Part shown: positions 17,062 to 26,127 of the stretch, piece by piece
How positions within the stretch are numbered: the first letter of the stretch is position 1
Layout: each line of letters opens with the position of its first letter
NCBI RefSeq assembly: GCF_023715845.1
Contig: NZ_JAMBOR010000003.1
Location: 214,201 to 278,200 of the forward strand
Source of the DNA: Fictibacillus phosphorivorans
Lineage (GTDB): Bacteria > Bacillota > Bacilli > Bacillales > Fictibacillaceae
Length of the DNA: 64,000 nt
Direction: 5' to 3'
Made by a program: the position numbers and the translations under genes
Notes under the pieces: model-generated
Told to the model about the DNA's origin: nothing
The model's database searches: none
The model's input: the letters and a program-made list of their open reading frames with translations, nothing else

Positions 17062-18519
17062 ATGAACTTCAGTCGGTTAACAGACGAAGAGATGGTGAAC
17101 ACGATCAGAATTGGGTTAAACAGAACATCTTCTCCCCAAAAAATAATTATAGTAGGAGCTGGCATGGCAGGACTGACTGCCGCTTCCCTTCTACAGGCCG
17201 CCGGTCATGATGTTCGTATTCTTGAGTCCTCTCATCGTGTCGGAGGCAGGGTCTATACAATTCGAGCTCCTTTTTCACATGGTCATTATTTTGAAGCTGG
17301 TGCGATGCGTATCCCTGAAACCCATAAACTTGTAATGGAATACATTAAAAAGTTTAATTTGCCTACTAATGAATTTATCAACAGTAATCCTCATGACATC
17401 ATCTATGTAAATGGTATTCGGACGAATCAGAGCATGTATGAACAAAATCCAGATATTCTCCGTTTCCCTTTAGCGGAAACAGAAAAAGGAAAAACTGCTG
17501 AAAAGCTTATGCAATATGCTGTTCAGCCATTAGTAAATTTTATCGAACAAGACCCAGATAAACATTGGCCGATCGTCATTCAAAACTTTCAGCATTATTC
17601 ACTAGATAACTTTTTAAGACACAATCCCTTCGGAAGATCTTTATCTCCTGGTGCAATCGATAAGATAAAAGTTCTTCTTTCCCTTGAAGGACTTCCCGAG
17701 CTTTCTTTTCTCGAAGTCTTCCGAGATATCCTGATAATTTTTATGAAACCAGATTTAAAATATGTAGAGATAACCGGCGGAAACGATCTGCTTCCGCGTG
17801 CTTTTCTTAAGGAACTGCGACCCCATATTAATTTTGGACAAAAGCTTGTCCGAATTGTAAACGATCCGAATAAGGTCATCTTATACACGGAAAACCCAAA
17901 AACCCTGCACCGCTATAAGTTTGAAGCAGATCGGGTCATCATTACCATTCCATTTTCTGTACTCAATTTTGTTCACATTGAACCTTTTACTTCCCTTTCT
18001 TATCACAAACGAAAAGCAATCAGAGAGCTTCACTATGTACCTTCAACTAAGGTAGGAATCGAATTCAAACATCGTTTTTGGGAAAAAAGCGGATTAACAG
18101 GAGGGAAATCCGTTACAGACCTTTCTTCACGCTTCACTTATTACCCTAACAAGAATCAACAAGGCTTTTCATCAGGAATCGTTTTAGGAAGTTATACGTG
18201 GGAAGATGATACGGTACCATGGAAAAGTGCTTCAAACGAAATGAGAATTAAAGAGACTCTTCACTTTTTGTCATACTTTCATGGTAAGCAGGTCTTCCAT
18301 CATTTTGTAACGGGGCATGCACACAGCTGGTCAATCGATCCAAACGCAGGAGGCTGCTTTGCTTTTTTTAAACCTTATCAGGAAAGCGAACTATTTGATG
18401 CCATTAAAGCTCCAGAAGGCAGACTTCATTTTGCTGGTGAACATACGACCTTGAACCACGGATGGATTGAGGGTGCTATTGAATCCGCCATACGGGTTGC
18501 ACATGAAATCAATAGCTGA
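17062..18519 (+). CDS. Flavin amine/L-amino-acid oxidase (YobN-like)
   Basis: A 485-aa flavoprotein. The FAD-binding Rossmann motif IIIVGAGMAGLTAA begins near residue 29 and is followed by ILESSHRVGGRVYT (ribose-binding Glu and the GGR motif); the C-terminus has the second FAD segment GRLHFAGEHTTLNHGWIEGAIESAIRVA. This layout is that of monoamine oxidase/L-amino-acid oxidases, closest by memory to B. subtilis YobN. The expected reaction is oxidative deamination with H2O2 release; the substrate is unknown. No signal peptide, so cytosolic. It is a single-gene unit between terminators. Confidence 0.82.
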   Translation: MNFSRLTDEEMVNTIRIGLNRTSSPQKIIIVGAGMAGLTAASLLQAAGHDVRILESSHRVGGRVYTIRAPFSHGHYFEAGAMRIPETHKLVMEYIKKFNLPTNEFINSNPHDIIYVNGIRTNQSMYEQNPDILRFPLAETEKGKTAEKLMQYAVQPLVNFIEQDPDKHWPIVIQNFQHYSLDNFLRHNPFGRSLSPGAIDKIKVLLSLEGLPELSFLEVFRDILIIFMKPDLKYVEITGGNDLLPRAFLKELRPHINFGQKLVRIVNDPNKVILYTENPKTLHRYKFEADRVIITIPFSVLNFVHIEPFTSLSYHKRKAIRELHYVPSTKVGIEFKHRFWEKSGLTGGKSVTDLSSRFTYYPNKNQQGFSSGIVLGSYTWEDDTVPWKSASNEMRIKETLHFLSYFHGKQVFHHFVTGHAHSWSIDPNAGGCFAFFKPYQESELFDAIKAPEGRLHFAGEHTTLNHGWIEGAIESAIRVAHEINS

Positions 18520-18528
18520 GCAAGAAGA

Positions 18529-18553
18529 AACAGCACGGAAATGGCGTGCTGTT
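18529..18553 (+). terminator. Terminator of the amine-oxidase gene
   Basis: AACAGCAC and GTGCTGTT arms followed by a T run, 10 bases after the stop; may also serve the convergent DinB gene. Confidence 0.85.
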
Positions 18554-18569
18554 TTTTTTGTTTGTTTCA

Positions 18570-19088
18570 TTAAAGATTTAAGTATCGTTCTTGAACAATG
18601 TTTCGGTGATGCAGTTCATGACCTGCTATAACTGAGATCAGAGCCCGAGGAGTAATTTCACTGTTATTTGCAATCCCCCTGCGTGAAAGTGATTCTTCGC
18701 TCAAGCTTTTCACTAGATGTATGGTAGATTGACGGACACAAGCAAAGTGATCAAGAAGGTCTTTTAGGGATTGCTTATCAAAATCAGCATTAGCTCCATA
18801 TTCCTTTTCATCATAGCCTGGAAGCGATACTTTTTCTCCTCTTGCTATACAAAGTGCTCTGTAACTCATAACCCTTTCTGTATCAATAAGATGTCCGATC
18901 ACTTCTTTTACACTCCACTTCCCCTCTGCATATCGGTATTCACTCTCTGAATCCGTAATCGTGCTGAGAAGAGAAACAGTTTCTTTCATCTGGTCTCTCA
19001 GAATTTGAATCCTATCACCCTGCGGAACTAAATTTACATAAGGAGCAAAATAATCTGGATATTCGTAGGCGGATGGCATTTTTTCCAT
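18570..19088 (-). CDS. DinB-like four-helix metal-binding protein
   Basis: A 172-aa member of the DinB/YfiT superfamily. The metal-binding His triad is recognisable: the first in VIGHLIDTE after helix 1 and the last two in AGHELHHRNI at the end. Relatives include bacillithiol- or mycothiol-dependent S-transferases and nucleases-like proteins, but the physiological reaction of most members is unknown. GAGGTG lies just before ATG. It is convergent with the amine oxidase. Confidence 0.8.
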   Translation of the reverse strand: MEKMPSAYEYPDYFAPYVNLVPQGDRIQILRDQMKETVSLLSTITDSESEYRYAEGKWSVKEVIGHLIDTERVMSYRALCIARGEKVSLPGYDEKEYGANADFDKQSLKDLLDHFACVRQSTIHLVKSLSEESLSRRGIANNSEITPRALISVIAGHELHHRNIVQERYLNL

Positions 19089-19370
19089 TGTTACACCTCA
19101 TTTTTTATCATACTGATTGCTTTAGTTTTTCTATTTCGATTTACTTCTCACTAATCCTCTTTAAAGTTCAAAAATGTATGATTTTCCTAATTCCTTGAAA
19201 AAAGAAGAAAAATCGCGAATTTAAAAGAAAACAGTCAAAGTATACGCTTACATTTCATTACTTGATTCTTACCTTTAGTGGTATAATCGAACGCGTTGAT
19301 TTCGGACGCCGTCTTTCATGAAAGTTGAAAGTCTAAATTATTTTTCACATAAAAAAATGAGGTGTAGTTG

Positions 19371-20831
19371 TTGAATATACAAAAAATGAAACAGGAGTGG
19401 TTCGGAAACATTCGTGGGGATGTTCTTGCCGGATTAGTCGTTGGACTTGCCCTGATTCCGGAAGCGATTGCTTTTTCAATTATTGCAGGTGTTGACCCTA
19501 TGGTTGGATTATATGCCTCGTTTTGTATTGCAGTCGTCATCGCGTTTCTAGGCGGCAGACCAGGAATGATTTCAGCTGCAACAGGAGCAATGGCTCTAGT
19601 CATGGTTACACTTGTTGCTGAACATGGCCTTCAATATTTACTAGCCGCAACAGTATTAACAGGAATCATTCAAATCGTTATTGGAGTTCTAAAACTCGGA
19701 AAATATATGAAGTTTATCCCCCGCTCTGTCATGGTGGGCTTTGTTAATTCGCTCGCAATCTTAATTTTCTCTGCCCAACTTCCTCATTTTGTAGGAGAAT
19801 CTTGGGTGATGTATGCGATGGTTGCAGGTGCTCTCTGTATCATCTACTTGTTCCCTAGATTTACGAAAGTAGTCCCTTCACCATTAGTTGCCATTATTGT
19901 AATTACGATTATCGCGGTGATGTCCGGTTCTACTGTTCGTACTGTTGGAGATATGGGTGAACTCACGCAGGCACTTCCTATGTTTTTAATACCTGATATC
20001 CCGCTAACCTTTGAAACATTGCAGATTATTTTTCCTTATTCCTTTGCATTAGCGCTAGTTGGTTTATTGGAATCTCTTCTAACTGCTCAAATTGTTGATG
20101 ATATGACGGATACGGAAAGTGATAAGAATAAAGAAGCGCGTGGTCAAGGATTCGCTAATATAATTGCTGGATTTTTTGGTGGGATGGCAGGCTGTGCAAT
20201 GATTGGACAGTCCGTAATTAACGTAAAATCTGGTGGGCGTGGACGTCTGTCTACCTTTGTAGCAGGTGTTTTCCTCATGATTCTTATCATATCGCTCAAT
20301 GATTTATTATCTATGATTCCGATGGCAGCATTAGTTGGTGTGATGATCATGGTTTCGATCGGTACATTCGATTGGTCATCATTAACGAAACTGCACATAA
20401 TGCCTAAGACAGACGCTGCTGTAATGATAGTTACAGTTGTTACTGTTGTTTTAACCCATGATCTATCAAAAGGGGTACTTGCAGGTGTAATTCTCAGTGC
20501 ACTGTTCTTTGCAGCTAAAATATCAAAAATTGAAATTCAATCCCAAATGGATGATGCTTTAAACCAAAAAACGTATTTCGTTAAAGGACAGTTATTTTTT
20601 GCATCCGTAACAGATTTTGTTTCTCAATTTAATTTTACCGATAACGTGAAGTCAATAGTGATCGACCTGTCCCAGTCTCACCTTTGGGATGATTCTGCTG
20701 TCGGTGCAATCGATAAGGTAGTGATGAAATACCGTCAGAATGATGTAGAAGTTGAACTTACTGGACTCAATAAAGACAGCTCATTGCTTGTAAATAAGCT
20801 AGCTGTTCATGATAAAGCGAATGCTAACTAG
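19371..20831 (+). CDS. SulP-family anion permease with STAS domain
   Basis: About 486 aa. The N-terminal ~390 residues are a SulP transporter ([71 protein letters not shown]); the last ~90 residues are a short STAS domain. Members import sulfate, bicarbonate or other anions with H+ or Na+; B. subtilis YbaR is of this kind. Start: TTG 19371, 6 bases after AGGTG; an adjacent TTG (19368) is also possible. No sulfate-assimilation gene is nearby. Confidence 0.85.
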   Translation: MNIQKMKQEWFGNIRGDVLAGLVVGLALIPEAIAFSIIAGVDPMVGLYASFCIAVVIAFLGGRPGMISAATGAMALVMVTLVAEHGLQYLLAATVLTGIIQIVIGVLKLGKYMKFIPRSVMVGFVNSLAILIFSAQLPHFVGESWVMYAMVAGALCIIYLFPRFTKVVPSPLVAIIVITIIAVMSGSTVRTVGDMGELTQALPMFLIPDIPLTFETLQIIFPYSFALALVGLLESLLTAQIVDDMTDTESDKNKEARGQGFANIIAGFFGGMAGCAMIGQSVINVKSGGRGRLSTFVAGVFLMILIISLNDLLSMIPMAALVGVMIMVSIGTFDWSSLTKLHIMPKTDAAVMIVTVVTVVLTHDLSKGVLAGVILSALFFAAKISKIEIQSQMDDALNQKTYFVKGQLFFASVTDFVSQFNFTDNVKSIVIDLSQSHLWDDSAVGAIDKVVMKYRQNDVEVELTGLNKDSSLLVNKLAVHDKANAN

Positions 20832-20842
20832 TCATTCAATAA

Positions 20843-20871
20843 AAAACACCCCCAATCTTGGGAGTGTTTTT
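20843..20871 (+). terminator. Terminator of the SulP gene
   Basis: AAAACACCCCC and GGGAGTGTTTT arms with a T run after, 12 bases past the stop. Confidence 0.85.
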
Positions 20872-21209
20872 TAATTTGAATATTCTTCTATAGTTTTGAA
20901 AATCCTTGAATATGCATCTTTTATATTCTTTTGATTTACTTGATCATCATATAAAAAGGGAATCCTAATCTTTTTATATTCATTAACCTTCCCCCTAATT
21001 CTAGTTAATTCTATATAAACATAAAATTCATATAAGTAAATGATTCTTACATTAAACAATACTAATAAACTATTTTTTTTGTTATAAACCTGAATAGTAG
21101 TTAAATACCAATTTCGGTAAGTTAGTTTGTCGGAATATTTTGTCTTTATGCTGAAACTGCTTTATACTAGGTGAGAAAGCGATTTCAAAAGGAAAGGAAG
21201 CGAAGGATC
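20872..21209. other. AT-rich intergenic stretch without a convincing gene
   Basis: About 340 bases, very AT-rich. A 62-codon minus-strand frame (20871-21059) exists but has no ribosome site before its ATG and overlaps the SulP terminator. A TTGTCGG/TATACT-like stretch near 21127-21170 may be the promoter of the small gene at 21210. Confidence 0.4.
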
Positions 21210-21359
21210 ATGTTTATCCATGAAACCGGTCTTCGAAAAAAAGCCTTTGATGAGCTATTCAGTCCTCAAGTTGATACGACAGAGGAAAAAAATCTTGTTC
21301 AAAATTACAGCTTAGCCCTTATCGGCATAATCGTGATTGTACTCAGCAAACTTCTTTAA
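21210..21359 (+). CDS. Small single-pass membrane protein, 49 aa
   Basis: ATG 21210 follows GAAGGAT. The N-terminal 30 residues are charged (MFIHETGLRKKAFDELFSP) and the last ~20 form one hydrophobic helix (YSLALIGIIVIVLSKLL), so it is a tail-anchored small protein with no recognised family. A terminator directly follows, which supports an independent gene. Confidence 0.6.
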   Translation: MFIHETGLRKKAFDELFSPQVDTTEEKNLVQNYSLALIGIIVIVLSKLL

Positions 21360-21362
21360 GAG

Positions 21363-21386
21363 GAGCTAACCTAAGATGGTTAGCTC
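21363..21386. terminator. Terminator between convergent genes
   Basis: GAGCTAACC and GGTTAGCTC perfect arms with T6 on the plus strand; it lies 5 bases before the end of the anti-sigma gene on the other strand. Confidence 0.85.
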
Positions 21387-21390
21387 TTTT

Positions 21391-22500
21391 TTATTGGATC
21401 GGCATGAATGAAACGTTCCATATACCGTCTTCATCCTTTATCATTTTAAAACCTGACTTCGCATCAGCATTCTTACTTGCTTCGTACTCAATGTATCCAT
21501 CATACTCACCGTCTTGAATAAATCGGCCAGCTTCTAAATGATTATAAGTGGTTAAAGTTTGCAGAGTTGTACCCTGATCAGACTCCGGTATACTGTCGTG
21601 CTCCTCCTTCGTCCAATGTACAAATTCTTCCCGATCTGTATATAGCGCATATTCGGCATCGTACCTTTTATCAATTTGAGCTTGAACATATAGTTTGGCA
21701 ATCGATACGGGATTTAAATCTTTGAGGTGTTTCTCATCTAGATCTTGCAAAAATTTCTGATAGATAACAGTTTCCTCTGGTGTTAATGTGAATTTGATGA
21801 CATCTGAGTTAGACGTTGAAGAGATTGTCTCAATTACACGCCCGTTCTTCCCTTTCGACATTATCAGTACAGAATCTCCTTCTGCAAAATTTATTGTTGT
21901 AAAGAGTACTTCATCTCGATTTGAAAAACCGACATAGAACTGAACACCAATCTCTCTATTTTGAATACTCTCAACAGCAGTTTCTTTAGAAATGTTAAGC
22001 TGATCAGTTGAATCGCTGACTAAAAAATTATAGCCAATTTGTTTAACAGCACCCCTTTTGCTCTCAGAGTCATCGAATTCCACGTATTCATTCCCTAACA
22101 GAGCAAGCACTTCTTTCTCAGTCATGCCCAATACAATTTGATTTTGAAGAACGTTCACTTTATCCGCTATTTCCTTATCACTATATTTCGGGAGGGTTTT
22201 TACGGGATTTTCTTGTTCTATAGGATCTTTTTGAATAGTATTTATTTCATTATGTAAATCTGCAGGCTGACTTTTCTCGCCTGCATTCGTGAAGGTTAAG
22301 ACTAGAAATACGATCAAAACACAAAGTGATACCAAAGTAACCGAACTTAGCACTTTTGGGAAAAAATTTTGCCTCTTGTTTTCGGTACTTGAGTAATTCA
22401 CTTGATTTATAACCCTTCTTCTCTCATGCCCAGTGAATACTCTCTCTTCGTTCAAATAATTCTCAAAATCGTCTTTCATGTCTTTAAGCAGTTTATCCAA
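21391..22500 (-). CDS. Putative anti-sigma factor, membrane anchored
   Basis: A 369-aa type II membrane protein: about 75 cytosolic residues, one hydrophobic helix (VTLVSLCVLIVFLVLTF, about 80-98), then a large extracytoplasmic part. Its start overlaps the end of the ECF sigma gene by 8 bases, the usual coupling of a sigma with its inhibitor. The outer domain contains an SmpA/BamE-like stretch (IVLGMTEKEVLALLGNEY), which could sense the envelope. No zinc-binding HxxxCxxC is present. The role is inferred from position and topology. Confidence 0.68.
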   Translation of the reverse strand: MDKLLKDMKDDFENYLNEERVFTGHERRRVINQVNYSSTENKRQNFFPKVLSSVTLVSLCVLIVFLVLTFTNAGEKSQPADLHNEINTIQKDPIEQENPVKTLPKYSDKEIADKVNVLQNQIVLGMTEKEVLALLGNEYVEFDDSESKRGAVKQIGYNFLVSDSTDQLNISKETAVESIQNREIGVQFYVGFSNRDEVLFTTINFAEGDSVLIMSKGKNGRVIETISSTSNSDVIKFTLTPEETVIYQKFLQDLDEKHLKDLNPVSIAKLYVQAQIDKRYDAEYALYTDREEFVHWTKEEHDSIPESDQGTTLQTLTTYNHLEAGRFIQDGEYDGYIEYEASKNADAKSGFKMIKDEDGIWNVSFMPIQ

Positions 22501-23044
22501 TATACCCTCCCCCTTCCCTAGCCATTTTGGTTTCCAAACTTTTCTTCGCTCTTCTGAGACGGGATTTAACAGTATTCAGGTTGCAATCTAGTGCTGCAGA
22601 AATTTCTTCTATTGAAAACTCTTTAAAATAATATAAGATAATGACTTCTCTGTACTTGACCGGCAGCTCGAGAATCAGTTTACTGATCTGTTGTCTTTGC
22701 TCCATTTCCAGATATTCTTCTTCTGGGGACAAACTATTGGATTTTTGATAAAAGGTGTTGGTTAATAGCGTTTTCGTATAATGCCAGCTTCGAAGATAAT
22801 CTTTACATTTATTAATCGCGATTCTATAAATCCATGTTTTAATGGTTGATTCTTCCCGAAAATCATTCAGGTGATTATAGGCATTGATGAAAATCTCTTG
22901 AGTGATATCTTCAGCTTGCTGCCAGTTTTTTGTATACGTGAACGCTAACCTTTTTATTTCTTCACCATATACATCCATAAGGTAAATTAATTGATCTAAC
23001 TCACTTCGTGGATAGTCTTTTACGGCCGTATTGCCCTTTACCAC
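22493..23044 (-). CDS. ECF RNA polymerase sigma factor
   Basis: A 183-aa group IV sigma factor: region 2 (DITQEIFINAYNHLNDFREESTIKTWIYRIAINKCKDYLR) and region 4 (LELPVKYREVIILYYFKEFSIEEISAALDCNLNTVKSRLRRAK) are both complete. It starts at GTG 23044, 8 bases after GGGAGGG. The downstream overlapping gene is its likely anti-sigma. A TGCAAC-17-CGTCTA promoter of ECF type lies upstream, so autoregulation is expected. It is closest in type to the SigX/SigV/SigW group, but the exact subgroup cannot be set by eye. Confidence 0.9.
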   Translation of the reverse strand: MVKGNTAVKDYPRSELDQLIYLMDVYGEEIKRLAFTYTKNWQQAEDITQEIFINAYNHLNDFREESTIKTWIYRIAINKCKDYLRSWHYTKTLLTNTFYQKSNSLSPEEEYLEMEQRQQISKLILELPVKYREVIILYYFKEFSIEEISAALDCNLNTVKSRLRRAKKSLETKMAREGGGYIG

Positions 23045-23076
23045 ATATGTCGCCCTCCCAAGAATTAATCGTTTGT

Positions 23077-23105
23077 TAGACGGTGACCAATTATAAAAAG
23101 TTGCA
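23077..23105 (-). promoter_or_regulatory. ECF-type promoter for the sigma operon
   Basis: On the minus strand TGCAAC (23100-23105), 17 bp, then CGTCTA (23077-23082) resembles the TGWAAC/CGTC promoters of Bacillus ECF sigmas and is placed about 33 bp before the GTG start. Confidence 0.6.
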
Positions 23106-23222
23106 TATAATATGAATTTATTTCCATTTATTAAATTTTAACTTAATTTCTTTACCTTAAAGCATTCATTTTTTAATGGGGCATCCTTATAACACATAAA
23201 AACAGAAGAGAATCACATATAA

Positions 23223-23540
23223 CACGGTACGTGTTCTTTTATTTTGTTACACGTTCGCTCAAGATGACCCCATCTTCGCTCCAAATCCTTAAGTAACGCT
23301 CAGAATTGCCGAGCTACGCTCAAAATCCATGATCTTCGCTCAGAATGGGTAGATTTCCGCTCAAACTTTCTATATTCGGGCCATACATAGCAATAAAAAC
23401 AGCGGATAAGTCGTCATTTTGTTTGGAATCATACAATGTTAATAACTAAATTGGTTTTGATTCATCAAAACGTCCTTTATTCTCTTATTTGATATAAAAA
23501 GGGGCTGAGCTCAGAAGTTTTTACTCCTTGAGTCAGCCCC
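23223..23540 (-). repeat. Dispersed extragenic element, copy B (inverted relative to copy A)
   Basis: Minus-strand reading gives: a GGGGCTGACTCAAGG hairpin (23501-23540) ending TTTTTATAT, the conserved block around GTTTTGATGAATCAAAAC, about 100 variable bases, six GAGCG units and the tail ACACGTACCGTG. On the plus strand the units (CGCTCA/C) begin at 23256, 23277, 23297, 23317, 23337 and 23358, spaced exactly as in copy A. No open reading frame accounts for it. Confidence 0.85.
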
Positions 23541-23914
23541 TATATCAATCATTTATTTGCGTTGGTTCCAAATAGGTCCACAATAAAACGTTAAAATGAA
23601 AACCTATCGTTAAAACAAACACATTCACAGGTCCCACCAGGTGAATCTATTTATCTACTAAATAAATTACCGTCTAGGTGAATGGAACGGAACAGGTACT
23701 TTGTGGTAAAGGTGATAGCTTTCCTCCGCTACTGACTATTCAAAATCCTGCATCCCTGGTCATTTATAGTCACATAACTAACAAAATCTTGCTAGACGAT
23801 ATGACTATTTTTCTTTATATAGTCTAGTATACAGGCGTTAACGGTGATTTTTCATATAATGTAGGACAAGTATTTACTTATTGAAAATTAAAATAGAAGG
23901 GACGAAGAACGTCA
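23541..23914. other. Intergenic stretch before the ArsB-like gene
   Basis: About 370 bases with no convincing gene. It contains related words such as CACAGGTCCCACCAGGTGAAT, GTCTAGGTGAATGG and AACAGGTACTTTGTGG, and an ATAGTCA...TGACTAT pair, suggesting an untranslated leader or decayed sequence. I recognise no riboswitch class. Confidence 0.35.
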
Positions 23915-25270
23915 ATGATTCTTCACATCATGATTTCCGTTTTCGTCTTCTTTATGACTATGTTAGTTATATTTTGGAGACCAAAGGGCATCAATGAGGC
24001 TTGGCCAGCCGCTATCGGAGCCTGCATTATAATAATTGCGGGTATAGTGACTCGAGCCGATGTACTTGAAATCTTTCATAAAATTGGCGGAGCATCGATC
24101 ACGATCATCTCAACTATCGTCATGGCAGTCATTCTAGAAAGTTTTGGTTTCTTCCATTGGTCTGCATCCCGCCTCGCTACTCTATCAAAAGGTTCTGGTT
24201 ACCGCCTATATTGGTACATCCAAATGTTATGTTTTTTAATGACCCTTTTGTTTAATAATGATGGAAGTATTTTAATCACCACACCTATACTCATCCTTCT
24301 TCTTAAAAACTTTAGATTAAAACCGCACCACCAAATCCCTTACCTCCTGACGGGTGCTCTTACAGCTACTGCATCAAGTACGCCAATCGGAGTAAGTAAC
24401 ATTGTAAACCTGATCTCATTAAAAATAGTTGATATGACCCTCTATATGTATACAGCGATGATGATTGTGCCTGCTACACTAGGGCTGCTCTTTATGTCTT
24501 ATCTGATGTTTATATTCGTTAAAAAAAGGTTGCCAAAAACACTCCCAAATCTGTCATATGATATTGAACAGTCATTTTTCATAAAGAAGTTCCATCCTTT
24601 AAAAGTAAGAAGTACGGTTGAAACAAAAAGACAGCGTAGCAAATTCATGATAAAAATCCTATTATTTGTCTTATTGATCAGGTGCTCCATTTTTATCGCG
24701 TCATTTTTGTCTATCCCCATTGAACTTATTGCAGTAATTGGTTCAGCAGTCTTGTTAATCTGGAGATGGTACTACCTCAAAACAAATCCACTGGATATTA
24801 TAAAGAAAACCCCTTGGCACATTTTTATCTTTGCTTTTTCAATGTATGTCATTATTTACGCACTTCATAATACGGGACTTACTGAACTGCTGCTGAAAAT
24901 TTGCCGGCCAATTGTTGACCAAGGTCTGTTTCAAGCAACATTTTTTATGGGCGGTCTGGTTACACTTCTTTCAAATCTATTTAACAACCATCCTGCACTT
25001 TTGGTAGGGACTATCACTTTGTCAGAGATGAATCTTGATCCTATCACATTAAAAACAATGTATCTGGCGAGTATTGCAGGAAGTGACATCGGTGCACTTT
25101 TATTTCCGATCGGTACTCTTGCCTCACTGATATGGATGCATATTTTAAAGAAAAACAAAATTAAATTAAAATGGAAAGACTATCTGCGTATATCATTAAT
25201 AGTGATCCCCCTCACTTTAGCAGTAACACTCTTCTTGCTTTATACATGGGTCTATTTCATTACCTCTTAA
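23915..25270 (+). CDS. ArsB/NhaD-superfamily ion permease
   Basis: A 451-aa membrane protein with about eleven helices, clearly paralogous to ArsB at 38731: the motifs FNNDGSILITTPILILL, TPIGVSNIVNLISLK, VDQGLFQATFFMGG and GSDIGALLFPIGTLASLIWMHIL match position for position. It lacks neighbouring arsR/arsC genes, and its N- and C-terminal halves are more diverged, so its substrate (arsenite, antimonite or Na+) is open. Long leader of about 370 bases. The ribosome site AAGGGACG is weak and distant. Confidence 0.75.
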   Translation: MILHIMISVFVFFMTMLVIFWRPKGINEAWPAAIGACIIIIAGIVTRADVLEIFHKIGGASITIISTIVMAVILESFGFFHWSASRLATLSKGSGYRLYWYIQMLCFLMTLLFNNDGSILITTPILILLLKNFRLKPHHQIPYLLTGALTATASSTPIGVSNIVNLISLKIVDMTLYMYTAMMIVPATLGLLFMSYLMFIFVKKRLPKTLPNLSYDIEQSFFIKKFHPLKVRSTVETKRQRSKFMIKILLFVLLIRCSIFIASFLSIPIELIAVIGSAVLLIWRWYYLKTNPLDIIKKTPWHIFIFAFSMYVIIYALHNTGLTELLLKICRPIVDQGLFQATFFMGGLVTLLSNLFNNHPALLVGTITLSEMNLDPITLKTMYLASIAGSDIGALLFPIGTLASLIWMHILKKNKIKLKWKDYLRISLIVIPLTLAVTLFLLYTWVYFITS

Positions 25271-25318
25271 ATGGACCGTATGGAAATACGTATGAATTTT
25301 TATAGGAGTAGATTGTAA

Positions 25319-25966
25319 TTGAACCATTTTAGCCGCATGTTAAATAAACAAATACAATTAAAAATAACCGGAAATAGGTTTAAGGGGATTTTGACTGATT
25401 ATGGAAATGACATTTTAGTACTTTTTGATGGACAAACCTTTTTCTATATCCCACTTATGCATGTCCAAAAGGTAATCCTTAGTGAAAAAGATAACGATGA
25501 CATAAATAAGACTGAGGAATTGCTCTTTTCCCAAGAGGACTCCCCTATTTCTTACCGAAGCATCCTAAACAATGCTAAAGGATTGAACATTCAAGTGCAT
25601 ATTTTAGGAAAAGAAACGCTCCACGGGACAATCCTTCATGTACTAAGTGATTATATAGTATTCTATTCACCTGTATATAAATTGATTTACATTCCATTAG
25701 CACATTTGAAATGGCTTACGCTCCATGAACAGCATACCCCCTACTCTTTACAACCTAATCTTCCTGATACGCCTTCTTTTAGCCGGTCATTTGAAGAGCA
25801 ATTAAAGAAATTCGAGGATAAGATCGCCGTTTTTGATATGGGTGAGGATCCAGATAAAATAGGGTTACTGAAGAATGGAAAAGGAAACCTGATCGAATTG
25901 ATTAACGCGAATGGAGAAACCGTTTATTTTAAACTGAATCATGTCAAATCGGTGTATTTTCCATAA
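25319..25966 (+). CDS. Protein with repeated Sm-like (DUF2642-type) domains
   Basis: 215 aa starting at TTG after TAGGAGTAG. Three similar beta-rich segments are seen: LNKQIQLKITGNRFKGILTDYGNDILVLFDGQTFFYIPLMHVQKV; a second at ~85-135 with GTILHVLSDYIVFYSPVYKLIYIPLAHLKWL; and a shorter C-terminal one ending VYFKLNHVKSVYFP. This is the pattern of DUF2642/Sm-fold proteins found in Bacillus, some of them spore-coat associated. No catalytic residues stand out, and the function is unknown. Confidence 0.6.
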   Translation: MNHFSRMLNKQIQLKITGNRFKGILTDYGNDILVLFDGQTFFYIPLMHVQKVILSEKDNDDINKTEELLFSQEDSPISYRSILNNAKGLNIQVHILGKETLHGTILHVLSDYIVFYSPVYKLIYIPLAHLKWLTLHEQHTPYSLQPNLPDTPSFSRSFEEQLKKFEDKIAVFDMGEDPDKIGLLKNGKGNLIELINANGETVYFKLNHVKSVYFP

Positions 25967-25985
25967 AAAAGTTTTAGTAAATAAT

Positions 25986-26021
25986 AGCTTGAGTTGCCTT
26001 TGATATGGAGACTCAATGCTT
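25986..26021 (+). terminator. Terminator after the Sm-like gene
   Basis: AGCTTGAGT and ACTCAATGCT arms (one bulge) followed by T9, about 20 bases after the stop. Confidence 0.8.
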
Positions 26022-26127
26022 TTTTTTTCCAATACGAGCAAAACACTTCTTGCAAGTGATTTATGTAGTATAGAATGGACATATATACTCGAATTGTTTT
26101 ATTAAGCAAACCTAAAGGGGAAAAATT

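Noticed and set aside
20871..21059. 62-codon minus-strand ORF after the SulP gene
   Set aside because: There is no ribosome site, the base composition is AT-rich, and it overlaps the SulP terminator; there is no sign of a real protein.
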